Notes: generated by a model not told the origin, from the sequence alone. Shown: positions 45,149-55,227, counted from the stretch's first letter. The stretch is DNA of 63,009 nucleotides from Acidimicrobiia bacterium (GCA_020832495.1 JAFIEP010000026.1:1-63009), one strand, 5' to 3'. Numbers and translations: made by a program.

Positions 45149-46693
45149 TCAGACGGAGCGGATCTCGATGCGGTAGTCGCCGCTCTCGGAGAAGGACCAC
45201 GACTCCACCTCGAGGAAGTAGGTGCCGGGCTCGAGTTCGGCGGAAACCTCGGGATCGAACCCGTGGGTGTCGTCGTTGAAGCGCAGCTCCTCGCCGAAGG
45301 CATCGACGAGGCGCAGCGTGGTGTCCACGAAGTCGGGATCGATGCCGGCAAAGCCGTCGTCGTCGGTGTCGATGCTGCCGTACACCCGCACGACCACCCG
45401 CTGCGATCCGCCCTCCACCTGCAGGCACCATCGGTCGACGCCCTCCTCGGGCACGAAGCCGACGGCGTCCTCGCCGATGCCCAACTCCGGCACGCCGTCG
45501 CAGCCTACGGCTGCGGTGGGTGGTGTCGTCGTGGGTGTCGGCAGGGTGGTGGTCGGCCGCTGCATGGTCGTCGTCGGGCCGGTCGGCACGGTGGTGGTGG
45601 CCGAGCCGTCGGAGAACAGATCGGCGTCGAGGGCGTCGTCGCCGAGTGCCACCGCCATGGAGTAGAAGCCAGAAGCCGTGGCCGACCACGCCGCCACCTC
45701 GAGGGTGTACTCGCCGGCGTCGAGGGTGGCGAAGACCTCCGGATCCAGACCGTGGGTGTCGTCGTTGAACACCACTTCGGCATCGGTGTCGTCGAGCAGT
45801 GCCAAGGTGGTGTCGAGGTTGCCGCCGTAGACGCGGACGCGCAGCGGCGTGTCGTCGGCTCGGACGTCGAGGCACCAGCGTTCCACGGCGCCCTCGGCGA
45901 TCATCCCGTCGACGTCGTCGCCGTCGAACACCTGCATGTCGGCCCGGTCGCTGCAGGCGCCGCTGCCGCTGTCACGTAGGGCCACGAAGGCGGCGGCGCC
46001 GCCGAGGATGGCGACGACCACCACCACGAGTACGGCGACGAGGATGCCCTTGGAACCACCCGAGGACGGGGGGACGCCGCCCGGCGGGGGTGACCACGCC
46101 GGAGGTGGGCCGCCGGCACCGGGAGGTTGACCACCGGGAGGTTGGCCGGCGGGAGGCTGGCCGGCGGGAGGCTGGCCAGCGGGAGGCTGGCCGGGTGTCG
46201 GGGGGCCGCCCGTCGGTGGTGACCACGGCGGTGGTGCTCCGCCTGGAGGTGGGGCCGACCACGGCGGTGGTTGGTCCCCGGGCGGGGTGGGCGCCGGCGG
46301 GGGATAGCCGGGTGGCTGGTCGGCCGCGGGCGGGGTGGGCGCCGGCGGGGGATAGCCGGGTGGCTGGTCGGCCGCGGGCGGGGTGGGCGCCGGCGGGCCG
46401 CCGGCTGGTTGTCCGCCTGGAGGTGGGGTCGACCACGGTGGTGTGCCGCTGGTGTCAGGTGGAGTGGGCGCCTGCCGACCCACGCTCGACCAGGTGCTCG
46501 GCGGCGGGATCGGCGCCGTGGGCGGCACCGGGCTGACCGGCGGGGGTGGCGCCGTGGGGGGCGTCGGCTCCGTCGGTGGGCCAGCGGCCGCATCGTCGGT
46601 TGCGGGGGGCAACGGTCCGCTGGAGGGTGGTGCGCCGCAGATCGGGCACGACTGGTCGTGCTCGCTGATCTGGTGGCCACTGAGACACTGCAT
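45149..46693 (-). CDS. Zinc-ribbon, Pro-rich, membrane protein with two PPC-like domains
   Basis: 514 residues from ATG 46693 (AGGAGG upstream). An N-terminal ribbon (C3, then CPICG) is followed by ~200 residues of Pro/Gly repeats, one membrane helix (ILVAVLVVVVVAILGGAAAF) and two similar extracytoplasmic beta domains. Each domain has a pattern of RWCLDVR or RWCLQVEGG, RVYG, D.TL.L.D and FNDDTHGLDPEV or FNDDTHGFDPEV. These resemble bacterial pre-peptidase C-terminal domains. It lies next to the subtilase. The ribbon would be inside the cell and the PPC pair outside, suggesting a scaffold or sensor. Confidence 0.65.
   Translation of the reverse strand: MQCLSGHQISEHDQSCPICGAPPSSGPLPPATDDAAAGPPTEPTPPTAPPPPVSPVPPTAPIPPPSTWSSVGRQAPTPPDTSGTPPWSTPPPGGQPAGGPPAPTPPAADQPPGYPPPAPTPPAADQPPGYPPPAPTPPGDQPPPWSAPPPGGAPPPWSPPTGGPPTPGQPPAGQPPAGQPPAGQPPGGQPPGAGGPPPAWSPPPGGVPPSSGGSKGILVAVLVVVVVAILGGAAAFVALRDSGSGACSDRADMQVFDGDDVDGMIAEGAVERWCLDVRADDTPLRVRVYGGNLDTTLALLDDTDAEVVFNDDTHGLDPEVFATLDAGEYTLEVAAWSATASGFYSMAVALGDDALDADLFSDGSATTTVPTGPTTTMQRPTTTLPTPTTTPPTAAVGCDGVPELGIGEDAVGFVPEEGVDRWCLQVEGGSQRVVVRVYGSIDTDDDGFAGIDPDFVDTTLRLVDAFGEELRFNDDTHGFDPEVSAELEPGTYFLEVESWSFSESGDYRIEIRSV
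46280..46397. repeat. 48-bp tandem repeat in the Pro-rich region
   Basis: Two identical 48-bp units (46280-46327 and 46328-46375) and a 22-bp partial third. On the minus strand each codes for PPAPTPPAADQPPGYP. Just left (about 46128-46192) are shorter 15-bp repeats coding for AGQPP. Copy number is likely to vary between strains. Confidence 0.9.
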
Positions 46694-46922
46694 CACGTCG
46701 GTCCTCCTGAGCGCCTCGGGCGCCGACCCGCCAGGCGAGGACGCTACACCCTGCGTCACCGGCCTCGATAGGGGCGTTGGGCCTCATCTCGGCGCGGCAT
46801 CGGCCGGCGCGATATCCTGGCGGATCCACAGGGTTCGGTGCGGCGTAGTGCGTGCCGGTTCGGTGGGGGTGAGGCGGGGGGACGACACGCCGAGATTCGG
46901 TGTACGACGACGGACGTGGCAC

Positions 46923-47777
46923 ATGGACACCGCTGAACCTGCGAAGGCGCCATTGGTCACCACCCTGACGACGGCATTCAACAGTCAGCGCTACCTGCAG
47001 TGCGCGCTGCAGTCGCTGTGCGAGCAGACGCTGACGGACATCCAGATCCTGGTCGTCTCCGACGGTTCCACCGACCGTTCCTCCGACATCGCCCGCGAGA
47101 TGGCAGCGACCGATCCTCGCATCGAGGTGCTCGATGTGGCGCGCGTCGGACGCTCCGGGGCGCTGAACCTGGGCCTCGAAGCGGCTCGGGCGCCCTATGT
47201 GGCCATCATGGATGCCGACGACCTGGCCCACCCCGAACGTCTCGAGATCCAGCACGAGGTGCTCGAGGAGAACCCCGAGTTCGTCGGTGTCGGGGCGAAG
47301 GCCGCCTACTTCCGGGGCAACGGGTCGCAGTTGCCGCCGATGCCGGCCCGCACGCCGCCGGGTTTCGAGGACGTCACCTGCCATCTGCGGCGCCACAACC
47401 CGCTGCCGCACTCGACCATGATGTTCCGGCGCGACCCGCTGGTGAAGCTCGGCGGCTACGACGTGCGCATGTTGCGCCAGGTTGACTACGAGCTCTACGT
47501 GCGCCTCGCCGCGGTGGGTCAGCGCTTGGCGCGCCTCGAGGCCCGCCTCGGGGGCATTCGCTACCACGACACCCGCAACTACCAGGGTGGGCGACAGGTC
47601 GGGTACCGGGCGTCGTCGCTCGTGCAGCAGGCCAACGCCTTGCGGGTGGTCCCCGGCAGCACCCGTGACATGGCCTACCTCCCGGCGCGCGCTGGCTTCC
47701 TGGTCCTGCGTACGGTGGCCCCGCGGTACGCCACCAAGCGAGCCGGTTTGGCGCGCATCATCGACCTCGACGACTAG
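46923..47777 (+). CDS. Glycosyltransferase family 2 (GT-A)
   Basis: 284 residues from ATG 46923. GT2 core: TTLTTAFNSQRYLQCALQSL, VVSDGSTDRSSDIA, RSGALNLGLEAARAPYVAIM with the DADD metal motif (IMDADDLAHPERLE), and LPHSTMMFRRDPLVKLGGYD and RQVDYELYVRLA further on. Inverting enzyme using a nucleotide sugar at the cytosolic side. It stands alone, far from the main polysaccharide locus, so its glycan is unknown. Convergent with the channel gene; the 229-bp gap upstream shows no clear motif. Confidence 0.85.
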   Translation: MDTAEPAKAPLVTTLTTAFNSQRYLQCALQSLCEQTLTDIQILVVSDGSTDRSSDIAREMAATDPRIEVLDVARVGRSGALNLGLEAARAPYVAIMDADDLAHPERLEIQHEVLEENPEFVGVGAKAAYFRGNGSQLPPMPARTPPGFEDVTCHLRRHNPLPHSTMMFRRDPLVKLGGYDVRMLRQVDYELYVRLAAVGQRLARLEARLGGIRYHDTRNYQGGRQVGYRASSLVQQANALRVVPGSTRDMAYLPARAGFLVLRTVAPRYATKRAGLARIIDLDD

Positions 47778-47795
47778 TAGGGACCACGAGTCAGC

Positions 47796-49487
47796 TCAGG
47801 GCGGGAACCGGCTGAGGAACCGCTCCTCGGCCTCTTCGTCACCGATGAGTACCAACTCGCCACCAGCGGGCAACGGCTCGTCGGCTCGCGGGTTGCCCTC
47901 GAGGTGGCCCTCGTGACTGACGGCCACCACGTTGCAGCCGGTGAGGTTGCGGATCTTGGAATCGGCCAGCGTGCGCCCCACCAGGGCTCGGGGTACCGGC
48001 GTGCGGAACACGTCGAGGCCCTCGGCCAACAGCAGCGTGTCGTTGCCCCGGAACTCGTTCCAGATGGCCGCAGCGCCGGTGGAGGCATACGACAGCACGG
48101 CGTCGGCGCCGGCGCGGTACAGCGTCGACACGTTCCGGTCGGCGTTGGCCCGGGCGATGAGCTCGATGCCGGGTCGGAGCTTGCGGCAGTAGAGCGCCAG
48201 GTAGACGTTGACGTCGTCGTCGTGGGTGGTGATGACCACCGACGACGCCTCGTGGATGCCGGCCGCCTCGAGGATGTCGATGTTCGCTGCGTCGCCCACC
48301 ACGTAGCGGTCGGCCAGGCGGGGTCGTACCCGCTCGGGCAGTTGCTCGATGATGCGGTAGTCGATCCCCTCGGCGTGGACGGCCCGTCCCACCGCCCGGC
48401 CCACCCGGCCGCCGCCGATGATCACCACCGAACCCTGCTCGCGAGTGCTGCGGGCGTACATCTCGTCGTAGCGCTGCAACTGTTCGCGGCTGGCGGCGAG
48501 GATCAAGATGCTGTGCTCGTCCACCACAGTGTCGGGCCCGGCCACCTCGAACTGGCCGCGACGCCACACCCCGAGGACGCTCACCCCGAGCGACGCCCGC
48601 AGGTTGAGCTCGGCCAGCGTGTGACCGGCCAGGGTGGTGCGAGCGGCGCTGGCCTCGGCGATGACCAGGTCGGCGAAGCAGCCGATCTCGTGGCTGCGGG
48701 CGTCGGGGCCCAGGATGCGGGCACTGAGCGCGTCGCCGAGGATCTGTCCCAAGCGCAGCACCCTGTTGGCGCCGGCGAGTTCCAAGATGTCGACCGAGGC
48801 CTCCGAGCCGGCCGTGGCCACCGTGGGGGTGTCAGGCGCGGCGTCGCGGGCGGTGAAGACGATGTTGGAGTTGGTGGTGTCGGCGCGGGTGGCGGCCAGG
48901 CAGACGGCGTGGTCGAGCCGAGCCGCCCGGTAGGTCTCGGGGTCGTCGAGGTCGCCCACCATGACCCGGTAGCCGGCGTCGTTCAGGCGTAGCGCCTCCT
49001 GCACCGACGGCTCGATCACCACGTAGGGCACCCCGGAGCGGTCGGCGCGGCGGATGAGGGCGTCCTCGATCGGCCCGGGGGCGGTGAGCACGAGATGACC
49101 GCTGGTGGTCTTGGGGAGCCTGCGGGGGGCGCGATTCTGCTCACGCCGATCCATCCAGGGCATGAAGACGAACTGGATGAAGGTGAACGGCAGCAGCACC
49201 AGGATCATGGCGGTGCCGGTCACCAGCACGAACATCGAGAAGAGTCGCCCCAGGTCGGACTGGAAGGTGATGTCGCCGAAGCCGAGGGTGGTCATCGTCA
49301 CGACCGTCCAGTAGACGGCGCTGACGAACGAGTGCTCCTGGCCTTCGCGCTCCATCAGCCGCTCGAAGATCACCGAGTAGGCGAGCACCAAGAGCACGAA
49401 GAAGGCGATGAGGCCCAGGAACGGCCGGGCGTTGCGATGACGGAGGGGCGCGCTGACGTAGCTGAGCGCCAGACCGAGAACCTTCAC
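47796..49487 (-). CDS. Two-helix K+ channel with two RCK/TrkA domains
   Basis: 563 residues. Pore module at 20-110: outer helix, pore loop TVVTMTTLGFGDITF (filter TLGFGD) and inner helix (FSMFVLVTGTAMILVLLPFT). Two TrkA-N/TrkA-C sets follow; the second nucleotide-binding loop is VVIIGGGRVGRAVGRAVHAE, while the first (GHLVLTAPG) lacks the glycine-rich motif and may not bind nucleotide. TrkA-C segments lie near 265-345 and 480-560. A ligand-gated potassium channel of the MthK/GsuK type. Confidence 0.85.
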   Translation of the reverse strand: MKVLGLALSYVSAPLRHRNARPFLGLIAFFVLLVLAYSVIFERLMEREGQEHSFVSAVYWTVVTMTTLGFGDITFQSDLGRLFSMFVLVTGTAMILVLLPFTFIQFVFMPWMDRREQNRAPRRLPKTTSGHLVLTAPGPIEDALIRRADRSGVPYVVIEPSVQEALRLNDAGYRVMVGDLDDPETYRAARLDHAVCLAATRADTTNSNIVFTARDAAPDTPTVATAGSEASVDILELAGANRVLRLGQILGDALSARILGPDARSHEIGCFADLVIAEASAARTTLAGHTLAELNLRASLGVSVLGVWRRGQFEVAGPDTVVDEHSILILAASREQLQRYDEMYARSTREQGSVVIIGGGRVGRAVGRAVHAEGIDYRIIEQLPERVRPRLADRYVVGDAANIDILEAAGIHEASSVVITTHDDDVNVYLALYCRKLRPGIELIARANADRNVSTLYRAGADAVLSYASTGAAAIWNEFRGNDTLLLAEGLDVFRTPVPRALVGRTLADSKIRNLTGCNVVAVSHEGHLEGNPRADEPLPAGGELVLIGDEEAEERFLSRFPP

Positions 49488-49601
49488 CGGTCGTCCCCCA
49501 GCGGCGGTGGTCGCCCAGACGGCCTGGCGAGGTCGTCGGTCGGCGCGGGTCGTGTCACCGCTGTGATCCGCGTCGAGTCGTGATCACGTGCTGCCCCATC
49601 G

Positions 49602-50183
49602 TCAATCGGCCTTCGAGCGGCCCTTGGCCTTCATGGCTTTCTTCCACTCGCGCACCCGCTGCAGCGACTCGGGGGAGTCGATGTCGGCCACCGACCGGGG
49701 CTCGCCGTCGGAGAAAGGGGCGGCAGCCTCTTCCCAGCCGTCGGGGGCGACGCCCATGCGCTTGCCCAGGATGGCCACGAAGATGCGGGCCTTCTCCGAG
49801 CCGTAGCCGGGCAGCGCCTCGAGCCGCTGGCGCAGTTCGGCACCCGTGGTGGCCTCGGTCCACACCGCAGCAGCGTCGCCGCCGTGGTGCTCGACGAGGT
49901 GGGCGCACAGCTCTTGGATGCGGCGGGCCATCGACGCAGGGAACCGGTGGATGGCCGGCTTCTCCCGGCAGAGGGCCTCGAACTGCTCAGGGTCCATCTC
50001 GGCGATGGTGACGGCGTCGAGGTGGCTGCCGAGGCGCTGACGCAGGGTGGACGGACCCCGGAAGGCCCACTCCATCGGCACCTGCTGGTCGAGCAGCATC
50101 CCGATCAGCAGAGCCAGCGGGTCGTCCTCGAGGAGGGCGTCGGCCTCGGGGTCGCCGGTGACGGGCATGGCTGCGGTGCTCAT
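49602..50183 (-). CDS. HhH-GPD family protein, uncharacterised actinobacterial type
   Basis: 193 residues from ATG 50183 (MSTAAMPVTGDPEADALLED); the reading from 50222 adds 13 unlikely residues. It has LLIGMLLDQQVPMEWAFRGP, a helix-hairpin-helix LEALPGYGSEKARIFVAILG, and ends KKAMKAKGRSKAD. It resembles base-excision glycosylases of the endonuclease III fold, but the catalytic Asp and Fe-S cysteines are not evident, so DNA binding is more certain than glycosylase activity. Confidence 0.75.
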   Translation of the reverse strand: MSTAAMPVTGDPEADALLEDDPLALLIGMLLDQQVPMEWAFRGPSTLRQRLGSHLDAVTIAEMDPEQFEALCREKPAIHRFPASMARRIQELCAHLVEHHGGDAAAVWTEATTGAELRQRLEALPGYGSEKARIFVAILGKRMGVAPDGWEEAAAPFSDGEPRSVADIDSPESLQRVREWKKAMKAKGRSKAD

Positions 50184-50301
50184 CCGACGGACACTATCGC
50201 TGTGGCGGGGGTGGGCGGCCACCGTCGGTCGGGTCGATCACGGCTGGGAGATCGATGGCCCACAACGACCCGTCCTCACCGCCGTCTGCCGAGGCTCGGC
50301 A

Positions 50302-53049
50302 CTAACGCTCCCACGGCGGTGGCGTCGTCGGATCGACGTCGACCTCGAGGCGCGTCGCAGCGGCAGCCACGGCGTCGGGCGTCACGTCGCCGGTGCGAGC
50401 CAGGGCCGACAGGGCGGCCAACTCCACGTGGGCGGCGTCGGTCTCGAAGAAGCGCCGGAGGGCGTCTCGCGTGTCGGATCGACCGAAGCCGTCGGTGCCC
50501 AACACGGTGGCCGGGCGGTGGGCGGGCAGGGCCGGCACGACGGTGGCCGGTAGGGCGGCGGTGTAGTCGGTGACCACCACCACCGGACCCTGGCCGGGGC
50601 CCAGCAGGCGGGCAACCAGCGGCTGGTCGTCGTCGGATCGGCCCGGGTCGGTGTCGCCGTTCGTGCCGCCGGCTGCCGGGCGGAGGCGGGCTCGGCGGTC
50701 GGCGGCCAAGGCGTCCTCGCGTAGCGCCTTCCACGACGTCACGCTCCACAGCTCGGCGCCGATGCCGTGGTGTTCGGCCAGGGCGTCGCGGGCCTCGGCT
50801 GCTGCCCGCCAGGCCGAGCCCGAGAACAGGATGCTGACCCCCGCCTCGAGGCCGTCGGGTGCCTCGGCGAAGCGGTACATGCCGGCCACGATCTCGTCGT
50901 CGGCGACGTGGTCGGGCTGCGGGGGCTGGGCGTAGTTCTCGTTGGTGAGGGTCAGGTAGTAGAAGGCGGTCTCGTCCCGGCCGTACATGGCCTCGATGCC
51001 GCTACCGATGATGGCCGCCACCTCGTAGGCGAACGCCGGGTCGTAGGCCCGGCAGGTGGGCACCGACAAGGCCAGCAGGTGGCTGTGGCCGTCCTGGTGC
51101 TGCAGCCCCTCGCCGGCCAGGGTGGTGCGCCCGGCGGTGGCGCCGAGCAGGAAGCCCTTCGTGCGGGCGTCCGCCGCGGCCCAGATGAGGTCGCCCACCC
51201 GTTGGAAGCCGAACATCGAGTAGAAGATGAAGAACGGCACCATGGGCACGCCCCGGTTGGCGTACGCCGTGCCGGCTGCGGTCCACGACCCCATGGAGCC
51301 GGCTTCGGTGATGCCCTCCTCGAGGATCTGGCCGTCGACGCTCTCGGCGTAGGACAGCAAGAGGTCGTGGTCCACCGGCTGGTAGCGCTGACCGTGCGCG
51401 GCGTAGATCTTGAACTCGCGGAACAGGGCGTCCATGCCGAAGGTGCGGGCCTCGTCGGGCACGATGGGCACCACCCGGGGGCCGAACGTCTCGCTGCGCA
51501 GCAGGTTGCGCAGCAGCCGGGTGAACACGCCGGTGGTGGACACCTCCTGTTCGCCGGAGCCCTTGCGGAACTCGGCGAAGGCGTCGTCGCCGGGCAGGTC
51601 GATCGGACGGCGGACGGCGGTGGTGCGCACCGGCACCGGACCGTCGAGGGCCCGGCGGCGGTCGGCGAGGTAGCGGGCCTCGGGGGCGTCGTCGGGCGGC
51701 CGGTAGTAGGGCATCTCGCCGGCCTCGAGCGCCTCGAGGGGGATCGCGTCTTCGAGGTGGAGTCGCTCGCGCAGCACCTTGAGTTGCTCGACGTCCATCT
51801 TCTTGATCTGGTGGGTGGCGTTGCGACTCTCCACCGACGGACCCAACGTCCAGCCTTTCACCGTCTTGGCCAGGATGACCGTGGGGGCGCCGGTCTGCTC
51901 GGTGGCGGCCTTGTAGGCGGCGAACAGCTTGCGGTAGTCGTGTCCACCGCGGGGCAGCAGGCGCAGCTCGTCGTCGCTGAGGTGTTCAACCATGGCCGAC
52001 AAGCGGGGGTCGGGCCCGAAGAAGTGCTGGCGGATGTGGGCGCCGTCGCTCACCGCGTAGCGCTGGAAGTCACCGTCGGGGGTGTCGTTCATCTTGTTGA
52101 CGAGCACCCCGTGTTCGTCGGCGGCCAGCAGCTCGTCCCATCCCGAACCCCACACCACCTTGATGACGTTCCACCCGGCGCCGCGGAAGATGGCCTCGAG
52201 CTCCTGGATGATCTTGCCGTTGCCGCGCACGGGCCCGTCGAGGCGTTGCAGGTTGCAGTTCACCACCCATGTCAGGTTGTCCAGCCGCTCGCGGGCGGCC
52301 AGCGAGATCGACCCCAGCGTCTCGGGTTCGTCGCACTCGCCGTCGCCCAGGAAGCACCACACCCGTGACTCGGCGGTGTCGTCGATGCGGCGGTTCTCGA
52401 GATAGCGGAGGAACCGGGCCTGGTAGATGGAGTTGATCGGGCCGAGCCCCATCGACACCGTCGGGTACTCCCAGAAGTCCTCCATGAGCCACGGGTGGGG
52501 GTAGCTCGACAGGCCCGGGCCGTCGGGCGACAGCTCGCGGCGGAAGCGGTCGAGCTGGCCCTCGTCGAGTCGGCCTTCGAGGAACGCTCGGGCGTAGATG
52601 CCGGGCGCGGCGTGGCCCTGGTAGTAGACGTGGTCGCCGGGGGTGCCGTTGGCCTTGCCGCGGAAGAACCAGTTGAAGCCCACTTCGTAGAGGGCGGCTG
52701 ACGACGCGAAGGTGGACAGGTGGCCGCCGATGCCCTCCGCCTTGGCGTTGGCCCGCACCACCATGACCGCTGCGTTCCACCGGATGTAGGCCCGGATGCG
52801 TCGCTCGATGTGCTCGTCGCCGGGGAACCACGCCTCGTGTTCAGGTGGGATGGTGTTGATGTACGGCGTCGAGATCTCTGCCGGTGTGCCCACCTGGCGC
52901 TGGCGGGCACGTTCGGTGAGCTTCGAGATGATGTAGCGCCCACGGGCCGCACCCCGTTGGTCGATGACCGAGTCGAGGGCGTCGAGCCACTCGCCGGTCT
53001 CCTCGGGGTCGTTGTCGGGCAGTTGCTGGACGAAACCGTCGAGGATCAC
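50302..53049 (-). CDS. aceE: Pyruvate dehydrogenase E1 component, homodimeric type
   Basis: 915 residues, the full length for AceE. Thiamine-diphosphate motif GDGECDEPETLG followed by NCNLQRLDGPVRGNGKIIQE; N-terminal DPEETGEWLDALDSVIDQRG region; C-terminal transketolase domains with TTLAGEGLQHQDGHSHLLA. It decarboxylates pyruvate and acetylates the E2 lipoyl domain. Actinobacteria use this form for pyruvate. E2 and E3 genes are not in the window. Faces away from rnhA. Confidence 0.95.
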   Translation of the reverse strand: MILDGFVQQLPDNDPEETGEWLDALDSVIDQRGAARGRYIISKLTERARQRQVGTPAEISTPYINTIPPEHEAWFPGDEHIERRIRAYIRWNAAVMVVRANAKAEGIGGHLSTFASSAALYEVGFNWFFRGKANGTPGDHVYYQGHAAPGIYARAFLEGRLDEGQLDRFRRELSPDGPGLSSYPHPWLMEDFWEYPTVSMGLGPINSIYQARFLRYLENRRIDDTAESRVWCFLGDGECDEPETLGSISLAARERLDNLTWVVNCNLQRLDGPVRGNGKIIQELEAIFRGAGWNVIKVVWGSGWDELLAADEHGVLVNKMNDTPDGDFQRYAVSDGAHIRQHFFGPDPRLSAMVEHLSDDELRLLPRGGHDYRKLFAAYKAATEQTGAPTVILAKTVKGWTLGPSVESRNATHQIKKMDVEQLKVLRERLHLEDAIPLEALEAGEMPYYRPPDDAPEARYLADRRRALDGPVPVRTTAVRRPIDLPGDDAFAEFRKGSGEQEVSTTGVFTRLLRNLLRSETFGPRVVPIVPDEARTFGMDALFREFKIYAAHGQRYQPVDHDLLLSYAESVDGQILEEGITEAGSMGSWTAAGTAYANRGVPMVPFFIFYSMFGFQRVGDLIWAAADARTKGFLLGATAGRTTLAGEGLQHQDGHSHLLALSVPTCRAYDPAFAYEVAAIIGSGIEAMYGRDETAFYYLTLTNENYAQPPQPDHVADDEIVAGMYRFAEAPDGLEAGVSILFSGSAWRAAAEARDALAEHHGIGAELWSVTSWKALREDALAADRRARLRPAAGGTNGDTDPGRSDDDQPLVARLLGPGQGPVVVVTDYTAALPATVVPALPAHRPATVLGTDGFGRSDTRDALRRFFETDAAHVELAALSALARTGDVTPDAVAAAATRLEVDVDPTTPPPWER

Positions 53050-53210
53050 CGCGGGCCTCCTGGGGGTGTGCTCGCTGTTGCCTCCATGATGCCCGCCCGA
53101 GCCTCGTTCCGCGCGGGGAGCCCCGTTCTGCGCGGGAGTTGGCCGGCGGTCGCGGGCTGGCTCGCGGGCCGGCGGGCGGCGACGGGTCGGGGGTGTGCCA
53201 CCATGCGGCC

Positions 53211-53639
53211 ATGACCGTGGTCGTGTACACCGATGGAGCCTGCCTGGGGAATCCCGGTCCGGGAGGGTGGGCCTGGGCGGTGCTGGACGGGCCGTCGGGC
53301 TCGGGCGGCGAGGCGCACACCACCAACCAACGGATGGAACTCACCGCCGCGCTCGAGGCCCTGCGAGCGTTCGACCCTGAGGAGCCCCTCGAGGTGGTGA
53401 GCGACTCGACCTACGTCGTGAACTGCTTCCGTGACCGGTGGTGGGAGGGTTGGCAGCGACGAGGCTGGGTGAACAGCCAACGCAAGCCAGTGGCCAACCG
53501 CGACCTGTGGGAGCCTCTGGTGGACGAGGTCCGCCGCCGTGGGAATGTCACGTTCCGGTGGGTGAAGGGCCACTCGGGTGACCCGGGCAACGACGTGGTG
53601 GACGCCTTGGCGGTGGCGGCCGCAGAGGCGCAACGCTGA
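53211..53639 (+). CDS. rnhA: Ribonuclease HI
   Basis: 142 residues from ATG 53211. Active-site residues: Asp in VVYTDGACLGNPGPGG, Glu in NQRMELTAALEAL, Asp in VVSDSTYVVN, His and Asp in VKGHSGDPGNDVVDALA. The position that is usually Glu in NExAD is Asp here (NDVVD). Contains the basic handle WWEGWQRRGWVNSQRKPV. It degrades RNA in RNA-DNA hybrids. Confidence 0.93.
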   Translation: MTVVVYTDGACLGNPGPGGWAWAVLDGPSGSGGEAHTTNQRMELTAALEALRAFDPEEPLEVVSDSTYVVNCFRDRWWEGWQRRGWVNSQRKPVANRDLWEPLVDEVRRRGNVTFRWVKGHSGDPGNDVVDALAVAAAEAQR

Positions 53640-53727
53640 GACCACCCGGGTTGCCCGGGGTCCGCGGCTGGTGGCGTGCACGGCGGGGAAGGCTCTCACT
53701 CGCCGTGTCAGGGTGCCGGTTGCGTCG

Positions 53728-55227
53728 ATGCACCCGGCTGCTAGGTTCGGCTTCGTGCCAGCGGATCTCGGCGGACCTCGGTCAGGCGACGGACCGGTCG
53801 GTGTCGGGTCGGTTGGTGCCGGGTACGCCAGCGGCAGCGAGCGCGTCGGCGACGACCGTGTGGGCGCCCGGCGCCGCGACGACCGACGTCGTTCCCGCCT
53901 CGGCACTGCGGCGGTGATCTGGGCGGTCGTGGTTGCGCTGCTCGTGCCACTCACCGCCGTGGCACCTGCCGGTGCCGAGCCCGACGCAGCGTTCGTTCCC
54001 GTTGAGGACGGCTCGCTCGACGACGGGGTCGACCCGCACGGCGCCGAGCCTGGCGTCGACCCTGGACTCGACCCGATCGCTGGTGCGGGGCGCTCGGGTG
54101 GCACGGTCATGCTGCGTCCCGCACCCGGCACGGTGGCGTTGACCTTCGACGACGGACCACACCCCGTCTACACCCCGCAGATCATGTCGATCCTCGAAGG
54201 TCACGGGGCCCGCGGCACCTTCTTCGTGATCGGTACCGCGGCGCGTCAGTACCCCCACCTCATCGCCGACATGGTGCGCCGTGGCCACTCGGTGCAGAAC
54301 CACACGGTGAACCATCCGTTCCTGACCCGGCTCTCCAACGCCGGGATCACTGGGGAACTGGCCGGCGCCAACGACGCCATCGTGGCCGGTGGCGCCCCGC
54401 GACCCCGCTGCTACCGACCGCCCTACGGCGCCACCGACGGGCGGGTGCGCAGCATCGCCGCCGGGATGGGGCTCACCGAACAGATGTGGAACATCGACAC
54501 TGCCGATTACACGCGCCCGGGCGCCCACGTGATCCGCCAGCGGGTGGCGGGCGCCCGCTCGGGCGACATCGTGTTGTTCCACGACGGTCCTGCCAACCGC
54601 GAACAGACCGTCGCCGCCCTGCCGGGCATCCTGGCCGACCTGCGGGCCCGCGGTCTGCGTGCCGACACCATCTGCCAGACGTGGGCCGAGTACGGGTTCT
54701 TCGACGTCCGACCCGGGCACCCCTTCGAGGCCGACATCACCAGGCTGGTCAACCGGGGATTGGCAACCGGTTTCGCCGACAACACCTTCCGCCCTGGCGG
54801 CCCCATCACTCGCCAGGCCATGGCCACCCTGTTGTGGCGTCGCTCTCGCCAACCGCTGGTGTGGCCTGACTACCACCGCTTCGCCGACGTGCCGCCGGGC
54901 CACGCCTTCGAACTGCCCATTGCGTGGCTCACCGGCTCGGGCCTGGCCACCGGCTACGCCGACAACACGTTCGCACCCACCGCGCTGGTGAGTCGCCAGG
55001 CGCTGGCGGTCATGGTGTGGCGGCTGTCGGGCCGACCCCGCTACGCCAGTGCGCCGCCGTTCCGCGACGTTCCCCACAACCACGCCTTCGCCGAACCGAT
55101 CGGCTGGGCTGCAGCGGCGGGGCTGCTGCGCGGGTACGCCGACGGGACGTTCCGCCCCACCGCGCCGGTGAGTCGGCAGGCCGTGGCCGCGCTGGTCACG
55201 CGAGCCGACGCCATCCGGGTGCCCTGA
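53728..55227 (+). CDS. Secreted polysaccharide deacetylase with three S-layer-like repeats
   Basis: 499 residues from ATG 53728 (GTG 53755 region is an alternative). A long basic N-terminus precedes the export helix (TAAVIWAVVVALLVPLTAVA with AEP cleavage). The NodB domain has TFDDGPHPVYTP, the metal site HTVNHPF, RPPYGATDGRVR and LFHDGP. Three repeats follow, each with a pattern F.DV...H.FE..I.WL...GL.TGY.DNTF.P...VSRQA. It probably deacetylates or trims cell-surface glycan while the repeats bind the wall. The same repeat type ends the last protein in the window. Confidence 0.85.
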   Translation: MHPAARFGFVPADLGGPRSGDGPVGVGSVGAGYASGSERVGDDRVGARRRDDRRRSRLGTAAVIWAVVVALLVPLTAVAPAGAEPDAAFVPVEDGSLDDGVDPHGAEPGVDPGLDPIAGAGRSGGTVMLRPAPGTVALTFDDGPHPVYTPQIMSILEGHGARGTFFVIGTAARQYPHLIADMVRRGHSVQNHTVNHPFLTRLSNAGITGELAGANDAIVAGGAPRPRCYRPPYGATDGRVRSIAAGMGLTEQMWNIDTADYTRPGAHVIRQRVAGARSGDIVLFHDGPANREQTVAALPGILADLRARGLRADTICQTWAEYGFFDVRPGHPFEADITRLVNRGLATGFADNTFRPGGPITRQAMATLLWRRSRQPLVWPDYHRFADVPPGHAFELPIAWLTGSGLATGYADNTFAPTALVSRQALAVMVWRLSGRPRYASAPPFRDVPHNHAFAEPIGWAAAAGLLRGYADGTFRPTAPVSRQAVAALVTRADAIRVP

